Source: Nitrospirota bacterium
Lineage (GTDB): Bacteria > Nitrospirota > Nitrospiria > Nitrospirales > UBA8639
NCBI GenBank assembly: GCA_029879555.1
Contig: JAOUQB010000034.1
Span: forward strand, 1 to 12,564
Direction of reading: 5' to 3'
DNA length: 12,564 nucleotides
The notes under the pieces were generated by a model. That model did not search any database and was not told where the DNA came from. It saw nothing but the letters and a program-made list of their open reading frames with translations. Positions 1-6,596 of the stretch are shown here, in pieces. Both the position numbers and the translations under genes were made by a program. How positions within the stretch are numbered: position 1 is the first letter of the stretch; every line of letters begins with the position of its first letter.

Positions 1-63
1 CAATTAAAGGTTGAAACAACTCTAATGAAGGCGATTGGATTCTAAAAATGGCGAAAAAAGGTG

Positions 64-888
64 TCAACCTTCACATGAGACGCACAAGCCCGTCAAGGCT
101 TGGAGGACGCGTTCATGACAGTCTTGGGTGGTGGCCAAGACGCCATGTAGATTACGAACGTCATTCGTCCCATATTGAATAGGGTTTCCATGAATGTCAG
201 TAAAACATCCACCCGCGCCTCGTAATATGGCTTCTGGAGCACAGGCATCCCAGGATTTCGTGTAGGGCCCTGGTTCCATATACAAATCCGCGCCTCCGTT
301 GGCAATAAACCCGATCTTCAGCCCTACGCTTCCCATGGGGTGTTCCTCTTGAATATTAAGCGTGTGTTTAACCTCCGAGAGCCGTGGCGAACGATGGGAT
401 CGAGAAGCGACGAGGGCTAAGGCCGTAGGGTTTTTGACCTGCGTGGCCTTTAACGCATGGCTTGCCCCTTGATGCTCCATCCAAGCCTTGTGGTCAGTAA
501 TTCCTGCGAATAATTGGTCTTCTGTTGGTCGATACACCACCCCTAATTGTGATTGGCCATTGAGAGTTAAGCCGATCATGATCGAAAACTCACCATTACG
601 GGCAATAAATTCTTTGGTTCCATCCAAAGGATCGACATACCAAATGCGTCCTGTTAGCTGAGATTCAGTCGGTAGGGGACTTTCTTCAGCAATTATTACA
701 TCTTGGGGGAAATAATCGGCTAATCCTTTGACAATAAGGGCATTGGCCAGTTGGTCCGCCTCTGTGACCGGGTCATTGGTTCCTTTATATGAGACGGAAA
801 AATCCTGTTTGTAAATGTTCATGATGATTTCCCCCGCTTTTCTGGCTAGGCTTGAGGCAATCTCGATTTCCTGAGTCCAACTTGTCAT
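64..888 (-). CDS. cysQ: 3'(2'),5'-bisphosphate nucleotidase, CysQ type (inositol monophosphatase superfamily)
   Basis: Cytoplasmic Mg2+-dependent phosphatase of 274 aa. It most likely hydrolyses 3'-phosphoadenosine 5'-phosphate (PAP) to AMP, recycling the by-product of sulfate assimilation and sulfotransfer. The superfamily metal-site motifs are in order: DPVTEAD (39-45), the acidic pair E68-E69, DPLDGT (86-91, followed by KEF), and the C-terminal WDACAPE (213-219). KEF after DPLDGT and the total length favour CysQ over inositol monophosphatase or fructose bisphosphatase. The ATG at 888 has a GGAGA ribosome binding site about 8 nt upstream on the minus strand. It is transcribed away from the next gene, with a ~110-bp divergent intergenic region. 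No other sulfur genes are visible. Superfamily is certain; PAP as substrate is inferred. Confidence 0.9.
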   Translation of the reverse strand: MTSWTQEIEIASSLARKAGEIIMNIYKQDFSVSYKGTNDPVTEADQLANALIVKGLADYFPQDVIIAEESPLPTESQLTGRIWYVDPLDGTKEFIARNGEFSIMIGLTLNGQSQLGVVYRPTEDQLFAGITDHKAWMEHQGASHALKATQVKNPTALALVASRSHRSPRLSEVKHTLNIQEEHPMGSVGLKIGFIANGGADLYMEPGPYTKSWDACAPEAILRGAGGCFTDIHGNPIQYGTNDVRNLHGVLATTQDCHERVLQALTGLCVSCEG

Positions 889-999
889 GCTCTATTCTCC
901 CGAATGGTTAAAAGAGTTTCCTCACTCGGGCCGATATGAGAGAATGAAGCCGGTAATGTCTGGGGGTAGGGGCACCGTGTTCCCTGTGGGTGTGATGAG

Positions 1000-1479
1000 A
1001 TGCTACGTATTGCCGTTTTCATAGTCTTGTTACTCCTTATTCTGCTGGCGGTCTATTTCCCTAGATTTCGCCGCAGTTTAGGGATGACGACCATTCTATT
1101 GTTTGGAGCAATTGGGGTCATTATTTGGCAGGATACCCAGGAACGAGAATTGGAATTTGAGCGGATTTCCGCCGAGCAGGTTCAACTTTTACAAATGCAG
1201 GTTCGCCCAGGCTTGAATGCTCGATCGTTTGTGGTGGCTGGCCGCCTCCAGAATCTTGCAAAAGACTATACCATACTTTCAATTCAGCTCCAGGCTACCA
1301 TTAAAGACTGTCATAATGGAGATTGTGAAGTAGTGGGGCAAGAAGAGGTCTCGTTGCCCATAGAGGTTCCTTCCAATCAGTCGAGAGATTTTTCTGTGAC
1401 CATTCCTTTCTCTGTAATTCCTAAAACCATAGGTGAGTCAGCTTGGGAATACAAAATTGTGAAAATCAGGGCTCGGTAA
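1000..1479 (+). CDS. Small membrane-anchored protein of unknown function
   Basis: A 159-aa protein with two hydrophobic segments at the N-terminus (about residues 3-20 and 29-44), separated by a short basic stretch (PRFRRS). A soluble domain of about 110 residues follows. The soluble part is beta-rich in appearance: alternating hydrophobic residues, the segment VVAGRLQNLAKDYTILSIQLQ, and a Cys pair in KDCHNGDCE. This resembles FxLYD/DUF3426-like extracytoplasmic domains, in which a 'G x L x N' strand is typical, but I cannot assign a family with certainty. The ribosome binding site is weak (GGGTGTGATGAG). It ends 20 bp before the promoter of the oxidoreductase cluster and is probably a separate transcription unit. 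Real gene likely; function unknown. Confidence 0.7.
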   Translation: MLRIAVFIVLLLLILLAVYFPRFRRSLGMTTILLFGAIGVIIWQDTQERELEFERISAEQVQLLQMQVRPGLNARSFVVAGRLQNLAKDYTILSIQLQATIKDCHNGDCEVVGQEEVSLPIEVPSNQSRDFSVTIPFSVIPKTIGESAWEYKIVKIRAR

Positions 1480-1498
1480 TTTCAGACTCGTGAACGAA

Positions 1499-1528
1499 TT
1501 GACAATATTTCCAAGGGCTTTCTATACT
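1499..1528 (+). promoter_or_regulatory. Sigma-70 type promoter of the por cluster
   Basis: A perfect -35 box TTGACA (1499-1504) is followed after 18 bp by TATACT (1523-1528), a 5/6 match to the -10 consensus. Transcription would start near 1535, giving a leader of about 190 nt before the first por gene. No other strong promoter was seen upstream of this cluster. Confidence 0.65.
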
Positions 1529-1724
1529 TGACCATACTCTTGGGCTTTATCCCTAATGTGTAGGCCCAAAGACTCATCAATTCCTTCTCGAAAAGTCTAA
1601 GTTTTTGGGTAGCTGGGTCTTTTTCAGCATTGAGAATTGCTCGCCACCCCATTACCATGGATTGCTTGAATTGAACGGAAGGGTGTTTTGTGCAAATTTC
1701 TGAAGAATGGAGACTTTGAGTACG
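1529..1724 (+). other. Untranslated leader of the por cluster with a small stem-loop
   Basis: The predicted 5' leader contains the inverted repeat TTGGGC (1540-1545) / GCCCAA (1564-1569) close to the inferred transcription start. No known riboswitch pattern was recognised and there is no U-tract, so it is not an obvious terminator. No convincing small ORF was found in it. Confidence 0.35.
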
Positions 1725-2339
1725 ATGACAACAGCATATAAGGTCATGCCCGGCCCCGAACATTTTTTACCCCCTTCCGCGTCGTCAATGGGTATCCGAT
1801 TGCCCGATCCTGGGCAAGCCCATATTCATGGTGCGATTGTTTCTGAAGAAGAAGCTATGGAACAGGCCGCCAGAGAATTTTTGGCAGCGAAAGTTCCAAC
1901 GATATTTCCCGGCCCATTGGTGCTGTGGGCATGGAACGAGAAAGCAGCCAAAAAAGCCAAAGCCGTCCGCCATTTGTATGAAACCATTAAGGAATGTGTC
2001 GATCCCAAGCTTCAGCAAGCCATGCTCATTCCCATGCCGGACTATCGTCCTAAATATCCCAAAATCAATCCAGAAATTGAAATCAACCCCAATCACCCCA
2101 ATTTGACCATTTGGCACAATAGAATCGATGCCTGTATGTTTGTGGGAGTGCATTGTCATCAGGCCAATCTCTCGCTCAAGATCATTCGTGGGGGTACAAG
2201 CTGTTATACCGTAGCCATGTGTGCCCAAGCTGGGCATGAAGATGCTATGCTCTCGTTTCGGGATGCCACCGCCGAAAAGATAGGGAGACTGGCCGATTGG
2301 GTTAAAAAATTGAAGGGAACTGTCCCTCCGCCTGAATAA
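1725..2339 (+). CDS. porE: 2-oxoacid:ferredoxin oxidoreductase accessory subunit E (CO dehydrogenase beta subunit family)
   Basis: A protein of about 204 aa that begins MTTAYKVMPGPEHFLPP. It belongs to the small family named 'carbon monoxide dehydrogenase beta subunit family', found as the fifth (epsilon) subunit beside five-subunit pyruvate or 2-oxoglutarate:ferredoxin oxidoreductases in Hydrogenobacter and Nitrospira. It is not a CODH catalytic subunit: no Ni-Fe-S motif is visible. Conserved-looking features are FPGPLVLWAWN, a Pro-rich central segment and a Cys/His-containing C-terminal part (MFVGVHCHQANL, GGTSCYTVAMCAQ). An in-frame ATG also exists at 1707. I prefer 1725 because the protein then starts at the conserved-looking MTTAYKV and GGAG (1709-1712) lies upstream, although its 12-nt spacing is long. 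It is the first gene of the cluster. Its exact role in the complex is unknown. Confidence 0.78.
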   Translation: MTTAYKVMPGPEHFLPPSASSMGIRLPDPGQAHIHGAIVSEEEAMEQAAREFLAAKVPTIFPGPLVLWAWNEKAAKKAKAVRHLYETIKECVDPKLQQAMLIPMPDYRPKYPKINPEIEINPNHPNLTIWHNRIDACMFVGVHCHQANLSLKIIRGGTSCYTVAMCAQAGHEDAMLSFRDATAEKIGRLADWVKKLKGTVPPPE

Positions 2340-2340
2340 G

Positions 2341-2352
2341 ACAAACGTTTGT
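2341..2352. promoter_or_regulatory. Perfect 12-bp palindrome between porE and porA
   Basis: ACAAACGTTTGT is fully self-complementary. It begins one base after the porE stop codon, in the only sizeable gap (130 bp, AT-rich) inside the cluster. It could be an operator for internal regulation, but no bound regulator is known from sequence alone. Confidence 0.35.
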
Positions 2353-2469
2353 AGTGTATAGTGTTCCCATGGCTTTAATATTTGGATTATCAAATAACAA
2401 AATAGAAGAATTGAGCATAATAATAGTAAATCTGCTTTTCACCTGAAGCGCTTACAAGGAGGTCTTGAC

Positions 2470-3678
2470 ATGGCCACTCAAGCTTCATTCATAGGACAAA
2501 AGAATAAAAAAGATCAGGTATACACTGATCCTTGGAAAATGATGTTTGAAGCCGAAAGAACGCCGTCGTTCTTTACCGGTAGTGAAGTCATTAAAGAAGC
2601 GGTACGTCGGGCTTCTTGTGACATGATGGTGGCATATCCCATTACACCTCAAAGCGAAGCCGCCGCTCTATGTGGTGAACTCTTTGCCGAAGGCTACATT
2701 GGCGATTATTTCCGAGGCGAGAGTGAGTTTGCCGTGATGTCGCAATGTGCCGGGGCAGCTTTTGGTGGCGCCAGGGTCTTTACCACCACGGCGGGACCCG
2801 GGACGATGAGGGCCATGGAAAACTTCCCAATGTGGGCTGGAGCTCGGTTGCCTATTCAGATGATTGTGACTTGCCGAGGCATTAACTCACCCCTTTCCAT
2901 TCAACCGGACACATTAGAGATTTCCTATCTTATGCAAACTGGAATGCTGGTGTGGCATGCAGAAACGGCGCAAGATTTTTACGACTGGATCCTCATGGGA
3001 TATATGGTCTCGGAGGAACCTGATGTCCATTTGCCCCTGGCCTTATGCTGCGATGGGTTTTTTGTGACCCATACTAAAGATATGGTTGATCTCACTCCCA
3101 CAGAAATGTGTCTTCCACCCTATGATCCTTATCGGTCACCTGTTCCGTGTATGGATATGGAATGTCCTCCGGTTCGCATGATGCGGGATCCGTTTGTGAT
3201 GAAAAGTAACTATATTAGTTATGCCACTCATGCCAGTTGGCAGCAAGAGGTGTGGGCGGCCGTTGAGCGTTCGAGAAAACACACCATTCGTTGGATGAAT
3301 GGATTGATTGAAACCGAAAATACGGACGCAGACGTAATTGTCGTAGCTTCGGGAACTGCCGTTTCGCAAAGTCGAGAAGCGATTGCCCTCTTGGAAGATG
3401 AAGGCGTTAAAGTTGGGCTAGTAAAGGTCAAGACCTTGCGCCCATGGCCAGGCGAAGAAATTAAAGAAGCGACAAAGAATGCAAAGCATATTATTGTTCC
3501 AGAGTTCAACGTAACAGGATGGCTCGCTCGTGAAGTTCGTGCGACTATTCCGAATAATGAACGGGTACATGCGGGTCCTCATGTCTGTGGTGGTATGACC
3601 ATGCCGCCAGAAATTATCTCAGCGGAGATCAAAACCTTGTTAGGGATGAAAGTTCCTGCGATGGCCGGACGAGGCTGA
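2470..3678 (+). CDS. porA: 2-oxoacid (pyruvate or 2-oxoglutarate):ferredoxin oxidoreductase, alpha subunit
   Basis: A 402-aa catalytic subunit of a thiamine-diphosphate/Fe-S oxidoreductase that reversibly decarboxylates a 2-oxoacid to acyl-CoA with ferredoxin. Running in the reductive direction it carboxylates acetyl-CoA or succinyl-CoA in the reductive TCA cycle. The N-terminal pyrimidine-binding domain (about 37-210) has the signature YPITPQ (56-61), the acidic GESE (83-86) that supplies the cofactor-activating Glu, and TTTAGPG (105-111). R136 in TCRGINSP sits where POR enzymes place a substrate-binding Arg. Domain II (about 286-390) shows VIVVASGTAVSQ and VKTLRPWP. The start is fixed by a strong AAGGAGGT ribosome binding site 6 nt upstream. 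Substrate choice (pyruvate versus 2-oxoglutarate) cannot be settled from sequence; the por symbol is a family label. Confidence 0.92.
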   Translation: MATQASFIGQKNKKDQVYTDPWKMMFEAERTPSFFTGSEVIKEAVRRASCDMMVAYPITPQSEAAALCGELFAEGYIGDYFRGESEFAVMSQCAGAAFGGARVFTTTAGPGTMRAMENFPMWAGARLPIQMIVTCRGINSPLSIQPDTLEISYLMQTGMLVWHAETAQDFYDWILMGYMVSEEPDVHLPLALCCDGFFVTHTKDMVDLTPTEMCLPPYDPYRSPVPCMDMECPPVRMMRDPFVMKSNYISYATHASWQQEVWAAVERSRKHTIRWMNGLIETENTDADVIVVASGTAVSQSREAIALLEDEGVKVGLVKVKTLRPWPGEEIKEATKNAKHIIVPEFNVTGWLAREVRATIPNNERVHAGPHVCGGMTMPPEIISAEIKTLLGMKVPAMAGRG

Positions 3679-3748
3679 CACAATATAAAAAAGCATTCTG
3701 TGAGGGCAGATTTCTCTCGAACAGATCACGAATATAAAGGAGAAACAT

Positions 3749-4663
3749 ATGAGTAAAGAACGAATAAAGATCGCAGAAGAGTTGTATGACATTATGCCGG
3801 CTGAGTACCAAGATTTGGTCAAGCGAGCAACGTACGGGAATGAGCAACGAGGATGGAAAGATATTGGTAACGCCAAGGAATTGATTGAGGAACATTCTCT
3901 TTGTGCAGGATGTCCGGAATCAATGGCGTTTCGTTATATCTTGGCTTCTCTGCCTAATCCAGAAGATACGGTGATGGTGGGCTCAACTGGTTGTACGAGT
4001 TTGGTCTTCCCACATGTAGCTGTTCATAACATCCATTCCCTGTTTGGTAACCAAAACGCCATTGCTTCAGGGTTAAAGCGAGCCCTGAGTGTACGTTTTC
4101 CAGATCGAGTCAAAGATGTGGTGGTCTTGGCTGGAGATGGGGCGACCGTCGACATCGGGCTGGATATGACTCTTCAAGCCTGGTTCCGGCAAGAAAAGTT
4201 TACAACCATTTGTTTTGATAATGAGCTCTATGCCAACACTGGTGGACAAGAAAGTGGATTGATGCAAAAAGGGTTTGTCGCGAAAATGGCTCCAGTTGGA
4301 AAGTCATTTGAAAAAGTCCGCCTGCCAGAAATCGCGCGTGAGTCAGGTTGCCACTATGTCGTGAATTGTACGGTGAGCAAGCCGAATTTGGTGGAAAAAG
4401 TCATTAAAAATGCAATTCATGTGGCTCGTGAGATCGGTCCAACATATTTGCAACTCTATACCCCTTGTATTTTGGAAATTGGCAAAAATAGCATGGAAGG
4501 GTTGCAGGAAATGCGGGATTCCGAAAAGCCTTCGGAACGGTTTGCCTACAAAGAGTTTGTCAGTGAACCGGCAAAGGAATTGTTGGCTGAAATGGCCGCA
4601 AAGGAAAAGGAACGAAAGGCTGAAGCGAAAAGACAACTGGCTTCCCAAACCGTAACAGTGTAA
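3749..4663 (+). CDS. porB: 2-oxoacid:ferredoxin oxidoreductase, beta subunit
   Basis: A 304-aa subunit that binds the diphosphate of thiamine diphosphate and carries the proximal [4Fe-4S] cluster. Cluster ligands are C52 and C55 (CAGC), C82 (TGCTS) and C240 (YTPC), the usual four-cysteine arrangement of this family. The cofactor motif is GDG (129-131) followed by DNELYANTGGQ from D157. The last 25 residues are a charged Lys/Glu/Ala-rich tail that looks like a helix outside the core fold. The start has an AAAGGAGAAA ribosome binding site. It lies 70 bp after porA and 29 bp before porG, so it is clearly cotranscribed. Confidence 0.92.
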   Translation: MSKERIKIAEELYDIMPAEYQDLVKRATYGNEQRGWKDIGNAKELIEEHSLCAGCPESMAFRYILASLPNPEDTVMVGSTGCTSLVFPHVAVHNIHSLFGNQNAIASGLKRALSVRFPDRVKDVVVLAGDGATVDIGLDMTLQAWFRQEKFTTICFDNELYANTGGQESGLMQKGFVAKMAPVGKSFEKVRLPEIARESGCHYVVNCTVSKPNLVEKVIKNAIHVAREIGPTYLQLYTPCILEIGKNSMEGLQEMRDSEKPSERFAYKEFVSEPAKELLAEMAAKEKERKAEAKRQLASQTVTV

Positions 4664-4692
4664 GAAGCGGGACATGTGAGAGGAGTGATCTC

Positions 4693-5397
4693 ATGATTTT
4701 ACGTCGAATTAATATCCGAATGTCAGGACTGGGAGGGCAGGGTGCGGTCACTGCGGCCCATGTCATGGCCATGGCTGCCTCCAAAGATGGCAAGTTTGCC
4801 ATTTCGAATCCATTCTTTGGGGCCGAAAAACGCATGGCGCCAGCTGAGAGCTATTGTCGAATTGGACTGAGAAAAATTTATGATCGTGGCGAATTGGTGT
4901 TTCCTGATGTGATTCAAGTGTTCCATCCTCAGGTCATTACGATGGGGAAGAGTTATACGATGCCATTTTATTCAGGAATTAAAGAGGGTGGCCTCGTTAT
5001 TATTAATACCGATATGCCTCTTTTGTCCGATGAAGATGTCAAGCGTCTTAAAGATATGAACGTCTCAGTCTTTAATATTCCTGGGACAAACATTGCTATG
5101 GAAGTTGCTGGAACCGAGTTGGCAACCAATATGACGATGATTGGTTCTGTAGCAGGGATCACCAAATGTGTTTCCATGGATGGGTTGGACTTGGCTTTAC
5201 AGGAACGATTCGGAAAGAAATTCGTGGCATCTGGTGGAACAGCCACCTTGGACGAAGCGATTAAGAAAAAATTTGCGAAGAAAGAAATGTTATTAAAAAA
5301 GAATTTAGATACGGTGAAACGATCCTATGAAATTGCCGCAGAATGGGCGGAGAAAAACAAGGTAGAAGTCATGGTTGGAGAACCTGCTGCGGCGTAA
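4693..5397 (+). CDS. porG: 2-oxoacid:ferredoxin oxidoreductase, gamma subunit
   Basis: A 234-aa gamma subunit (POR domain III type) that contributes the CoA-facing domain of the complex. It shows the family's glycine-rich start SGLGGQGAVTA (11-21) and the following FGAEKRMAPAESYCRIG (42-58). This segment aligns with the 'ygpExRGG' region of four-subunit enzymes but has RMAP in place of RGG. A Lys-rich helical C-terminus (about residues 185-225) extends beyond the core domain. The ribosome binding site GAGAGGAGTGA precedes the ATG. Confidence 0.9.
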   Translation: MILRRINIRMSGLGGQGAVTAAHVMAMAASKDGKFAISNPFFGAEKRMAPAESYCRIGLRKIYDRGELVFPDVIQVFHPQVITMGKSYTMPFYSGIKEGGLVIINTDMPLLSDEDVKRLKDMNVSVFNIPGTNIAMEVAGTELATNMTMIGSVAGITKCVSMDGLDLALQERFGKKFVASGGTATLDEAIKKKFAKKEMLLKKNLDTVKRSYEIAAEWAEKNKVEVMVGEPAAA

Positions 5398-5428
5398 TTC
5401 TGAGAACCTCAGTGAAGGAAGAAGATAG

Positions 5429-5707
5429 ATGTATAATGTTGCCCTAGTGACAGAAGACAAGTGTGTAGCAAAAAAAGGTTGCCGGCTTTGTATCATGTAT
5501 TGTCCGGAAGCCAATTGCCTGGATCTCAATCCAGACAAAATGATTGCGGAAGTGAACATTGCACGGTGTAAGGGCTGTGAGTTGTGTAAAGTCGTCTGTG
5601 ACGCCGCCAAGCATGAAGCGATTGATATGGTGGCCGTGAATTCAGATGGGACCTTAATGGATAAGGCTGGAGAAGCCGCGGAGTTGGGTCAGGCCTATTC
5701 AGGGTAA
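5429..5707 (+). CDS. porD: 2-oxoacid:ferredoxin oxidoreductase, delta (ferredoxin) subunit
   Basis: A 92-aa ferredoxin-like subunit expected to hold two [4Fe-4S] clusters and pass electrons between the beta subunit and soluble ferredoxin. The second motif is regular: C47-x2-C50-x2-C53-x3-C57. The first is stretched: C12-x5-C18-x2-C21-x3-C25-Pro, three residues longer than usual between its first two cysteines. C30 is an additional cysteine. Residues 65-92 form a short acidic tail. The ribosome binding site AAGGAAGAAG precedes the ATG. It is the last gene before the terminator, so the cluster order is E-A-B-G-D. Confidence 0.9.
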   Translation: MYNVALVTEDKCVAKKGCRLCIMYCPEANCLDLNPDKMIAEVNIARCKGCELCKVVCDAAKHEAIDMVAVNSDGTLMDKAGEAAELGQAYSG

Positions 5708-5720
5708 ACTCATTTACTTG

Positions 5721-5772
5721 AAAAGCCCTGCGATGTTTCTCTTAGTAGATGAAGATCGCAGGGCTTTTTTTT
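5721..5772 (+). terminator. Intrinsic terminator of the por cluster
   Basis: A 14-bp perfect stem, AAAAGCCCTGCGAT (5721-5734) with ATCGCAGGGCTTTT (5755-5768), has a 20-nt loop and runs into an eight-T tract (5765-5772). It lies 14 bp after the porD stop codon. Confidence 0.9.
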
Positions 5773-5835
5773 CGTCTTGGCCATAGTGATTACTAATAAA
5801 TTTGCCTGACAGACGTTCATGAGAGGAACGGAATA

Positions 5836-6099
5836 ATGAATGATGATCTTCGTGAACAGATGAACACTCTGGCTAACCAAATGAAGCATTTTCATGCGTC
5901 GCTTGAGGTTAAAGCGCGAGATATGGAAATGGCGGGTGGAGATTCGGAGGTGGTTACTAAGCTTATAAACGGAGCCGACGCCATGCGAGACAGCGCCAAC
6001 ATTTATTTATCCTGGGCCAGACATTACGTGAACCTCTCAGAGGGAGGTGCGTCCGAGGCCGATGAGGGTGAAGAGGATTCAGCAGATTTTCAATTTTAA
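5836..6099 (+). CDS. Small acidic helical protein, unknown function
   Basis: An 87-aa protein. Residues 1-70 look all-helical with a mixed charged/hydrophobic pattern (MNDDLREQMNTLANQMKHF...). The last 17 residues form an acidic, low-complexity tail rich in Glu, Asp, Ser and Ala, ending DFQF. There are no cysteines, membrane segment or signal peptide. A good ribosome binding site (GAGAGGAACGGA) precedes the ATG, which supports a real gene. It stands alone between the por terminator and the tRNA. I recognise no family. Confidence 0.65.
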   Translation: MNDDLREQMNTLANQMKHFHASLEVKARDMEMAGGDSEVVTKLINGADAMRDSANIYLSWARHYVNLSEGGASEADEGEEDSADFQF

Positions 6100-6123
6100 C
6101 ACCAAAAAATATTTCCTCAGTTC

Positions 6124-6152
6124 TTGAAGAAAACAGGAAGTCCCGCTAAAAT
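6124..6152 (+). promoter_or_regulatory. Promoter of the tRNA-Asn gene
   Basis: TTGAAG (6124-6129), a 17-bp spacer and TAAAAT (6147-6152) match the sigma-70 consensus at 4/6 and 5/6. Start of transcription is predicted near 6159, about 30 nt before the mature tRNA. Confidence 0.6.
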
Positions 6153-6187
6153 CATTACATAGAAAAAACAACTCACCAAATATTCGT

Positions 6188-6263
6188 TCCTCGGTAGCTC
6201 AGTTGGTAGAGCGTTCGGCTGTTAACCGAATGGTCGCAGGTTCGAGTCCTGCCCGGGGAGCCA
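6188..6263 (+). tRNA. tRNA-Asn (anticodon GTT)
   Basis: A 76-nt cloverleaf including an encoded CCA. The acceptor stem is TCCTCGG (6188-6194) with CCGGGGA (6253-6259), containing one T-G pair. The D arm is AGCTCAGTTGGTAGAGC, the anticodon arm has GTT at 6221-6223 within loop CTGTTAA, and the T arm is GCAGGTTCGAGTCCTGC. Discriminator base is G. No sign of an integrated element directly at its 3' end. Confidence 0.97.
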
Positions 6264-6274
6264 ATTTTGAAAAG

Positions 6275-6308
6275 AAAGCCCTTTGGCCAATAGGTCAAAG
6301 GGCTTTTT
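6275..6308 (+). terminator. Intrinsic terminator of tRNA-Asn
   Basis: A 14-bp stem with one G-T pair (6275-6288 with 6293-6306, arms starting AAAGCCCTTTGG), a tight AATA loop and a T5 tract. It begins 12 nt after the CCA. Confidence 0.9.
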
Positions 6309-6335
6309 GTATATTGGAGGCGGAGTTAGGTCCTC

Positions 6336-6527
6336 TCAGGTACAGTTCGATTGGACAATTCGCAATAGACGGGCCTTTTCAAGAGAAGATTGCTGGAGAT
6401 CAAGCGAAAGGGCTTTATAGGCGAGTTCTAGTACCTTAACACCTTGTATTAAGGAATTTTCATTGGCCTGTTGGTGGGCTTGGATTTGTTTCAAGAATCC
6501 GCTCAGTTCTGCCCTCCACTCATTCAT
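6336..6527 (-). CDS. Small helical ORF beside the insertion sequence, unknown function
   Basis: A 63-aa frame from ATG 6527 (a TTG at 6536 is also possible). The sequence is amphipathic and probably coiled: MNEWRAELSGFLKQIQAHQQ, then alternating Leu and charged residues, ending RIVQSNCT. GAGG lies 3 nt before the ATG, rather close. A stop codon (TAG, 6537-6539) closes the frame upstream, so it is not simply the tail of a longer gene cut by the insertion sequence. The IS end is only 19 bp upstream, so the IS may have replaced its promoter. No family recognised. Confidence 0.35.
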   Translation of the reverse strand: MNEWRAELSGFLKQIQAHQQANENSLIQGVKVLELAYKALSLDLQQSSLEKARLLRIVQSNCT

Positions 6528-6545
6528 TTTCCTCAACTATATATA

Positions 6546-6563
6546 GGGTCATGACTAGTTAAG
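6546..6563 (+). repeat. IS terminal inverted repeat, end distal to the transposase start
   Basis: GGGTCATGACTAGTTAAG matches the reverse complement of 7264-7281 at 17 of 18 positions; position 6 differs (A versus C). Confidence 0.85.
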
Positions 6564-6596
6564 AGGGTGCTTTCGAAGGACCTTGAGTAATAGATG

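Noticed and set aside
1725..2339. Possible carbon monoxide dehydrogenase activity suggested by the family name of the first por gene
   Set aside because: No nickel-iron-sulfur cluster motifs, and the neighbours form a complete 2-oxoacid oxidoreductase; the name is historical.
1785..2393. Minus-strand frame of about 200 codons over porE
   Set aside because: Antisense shadow of a recognisable gene, with no family resemblance.
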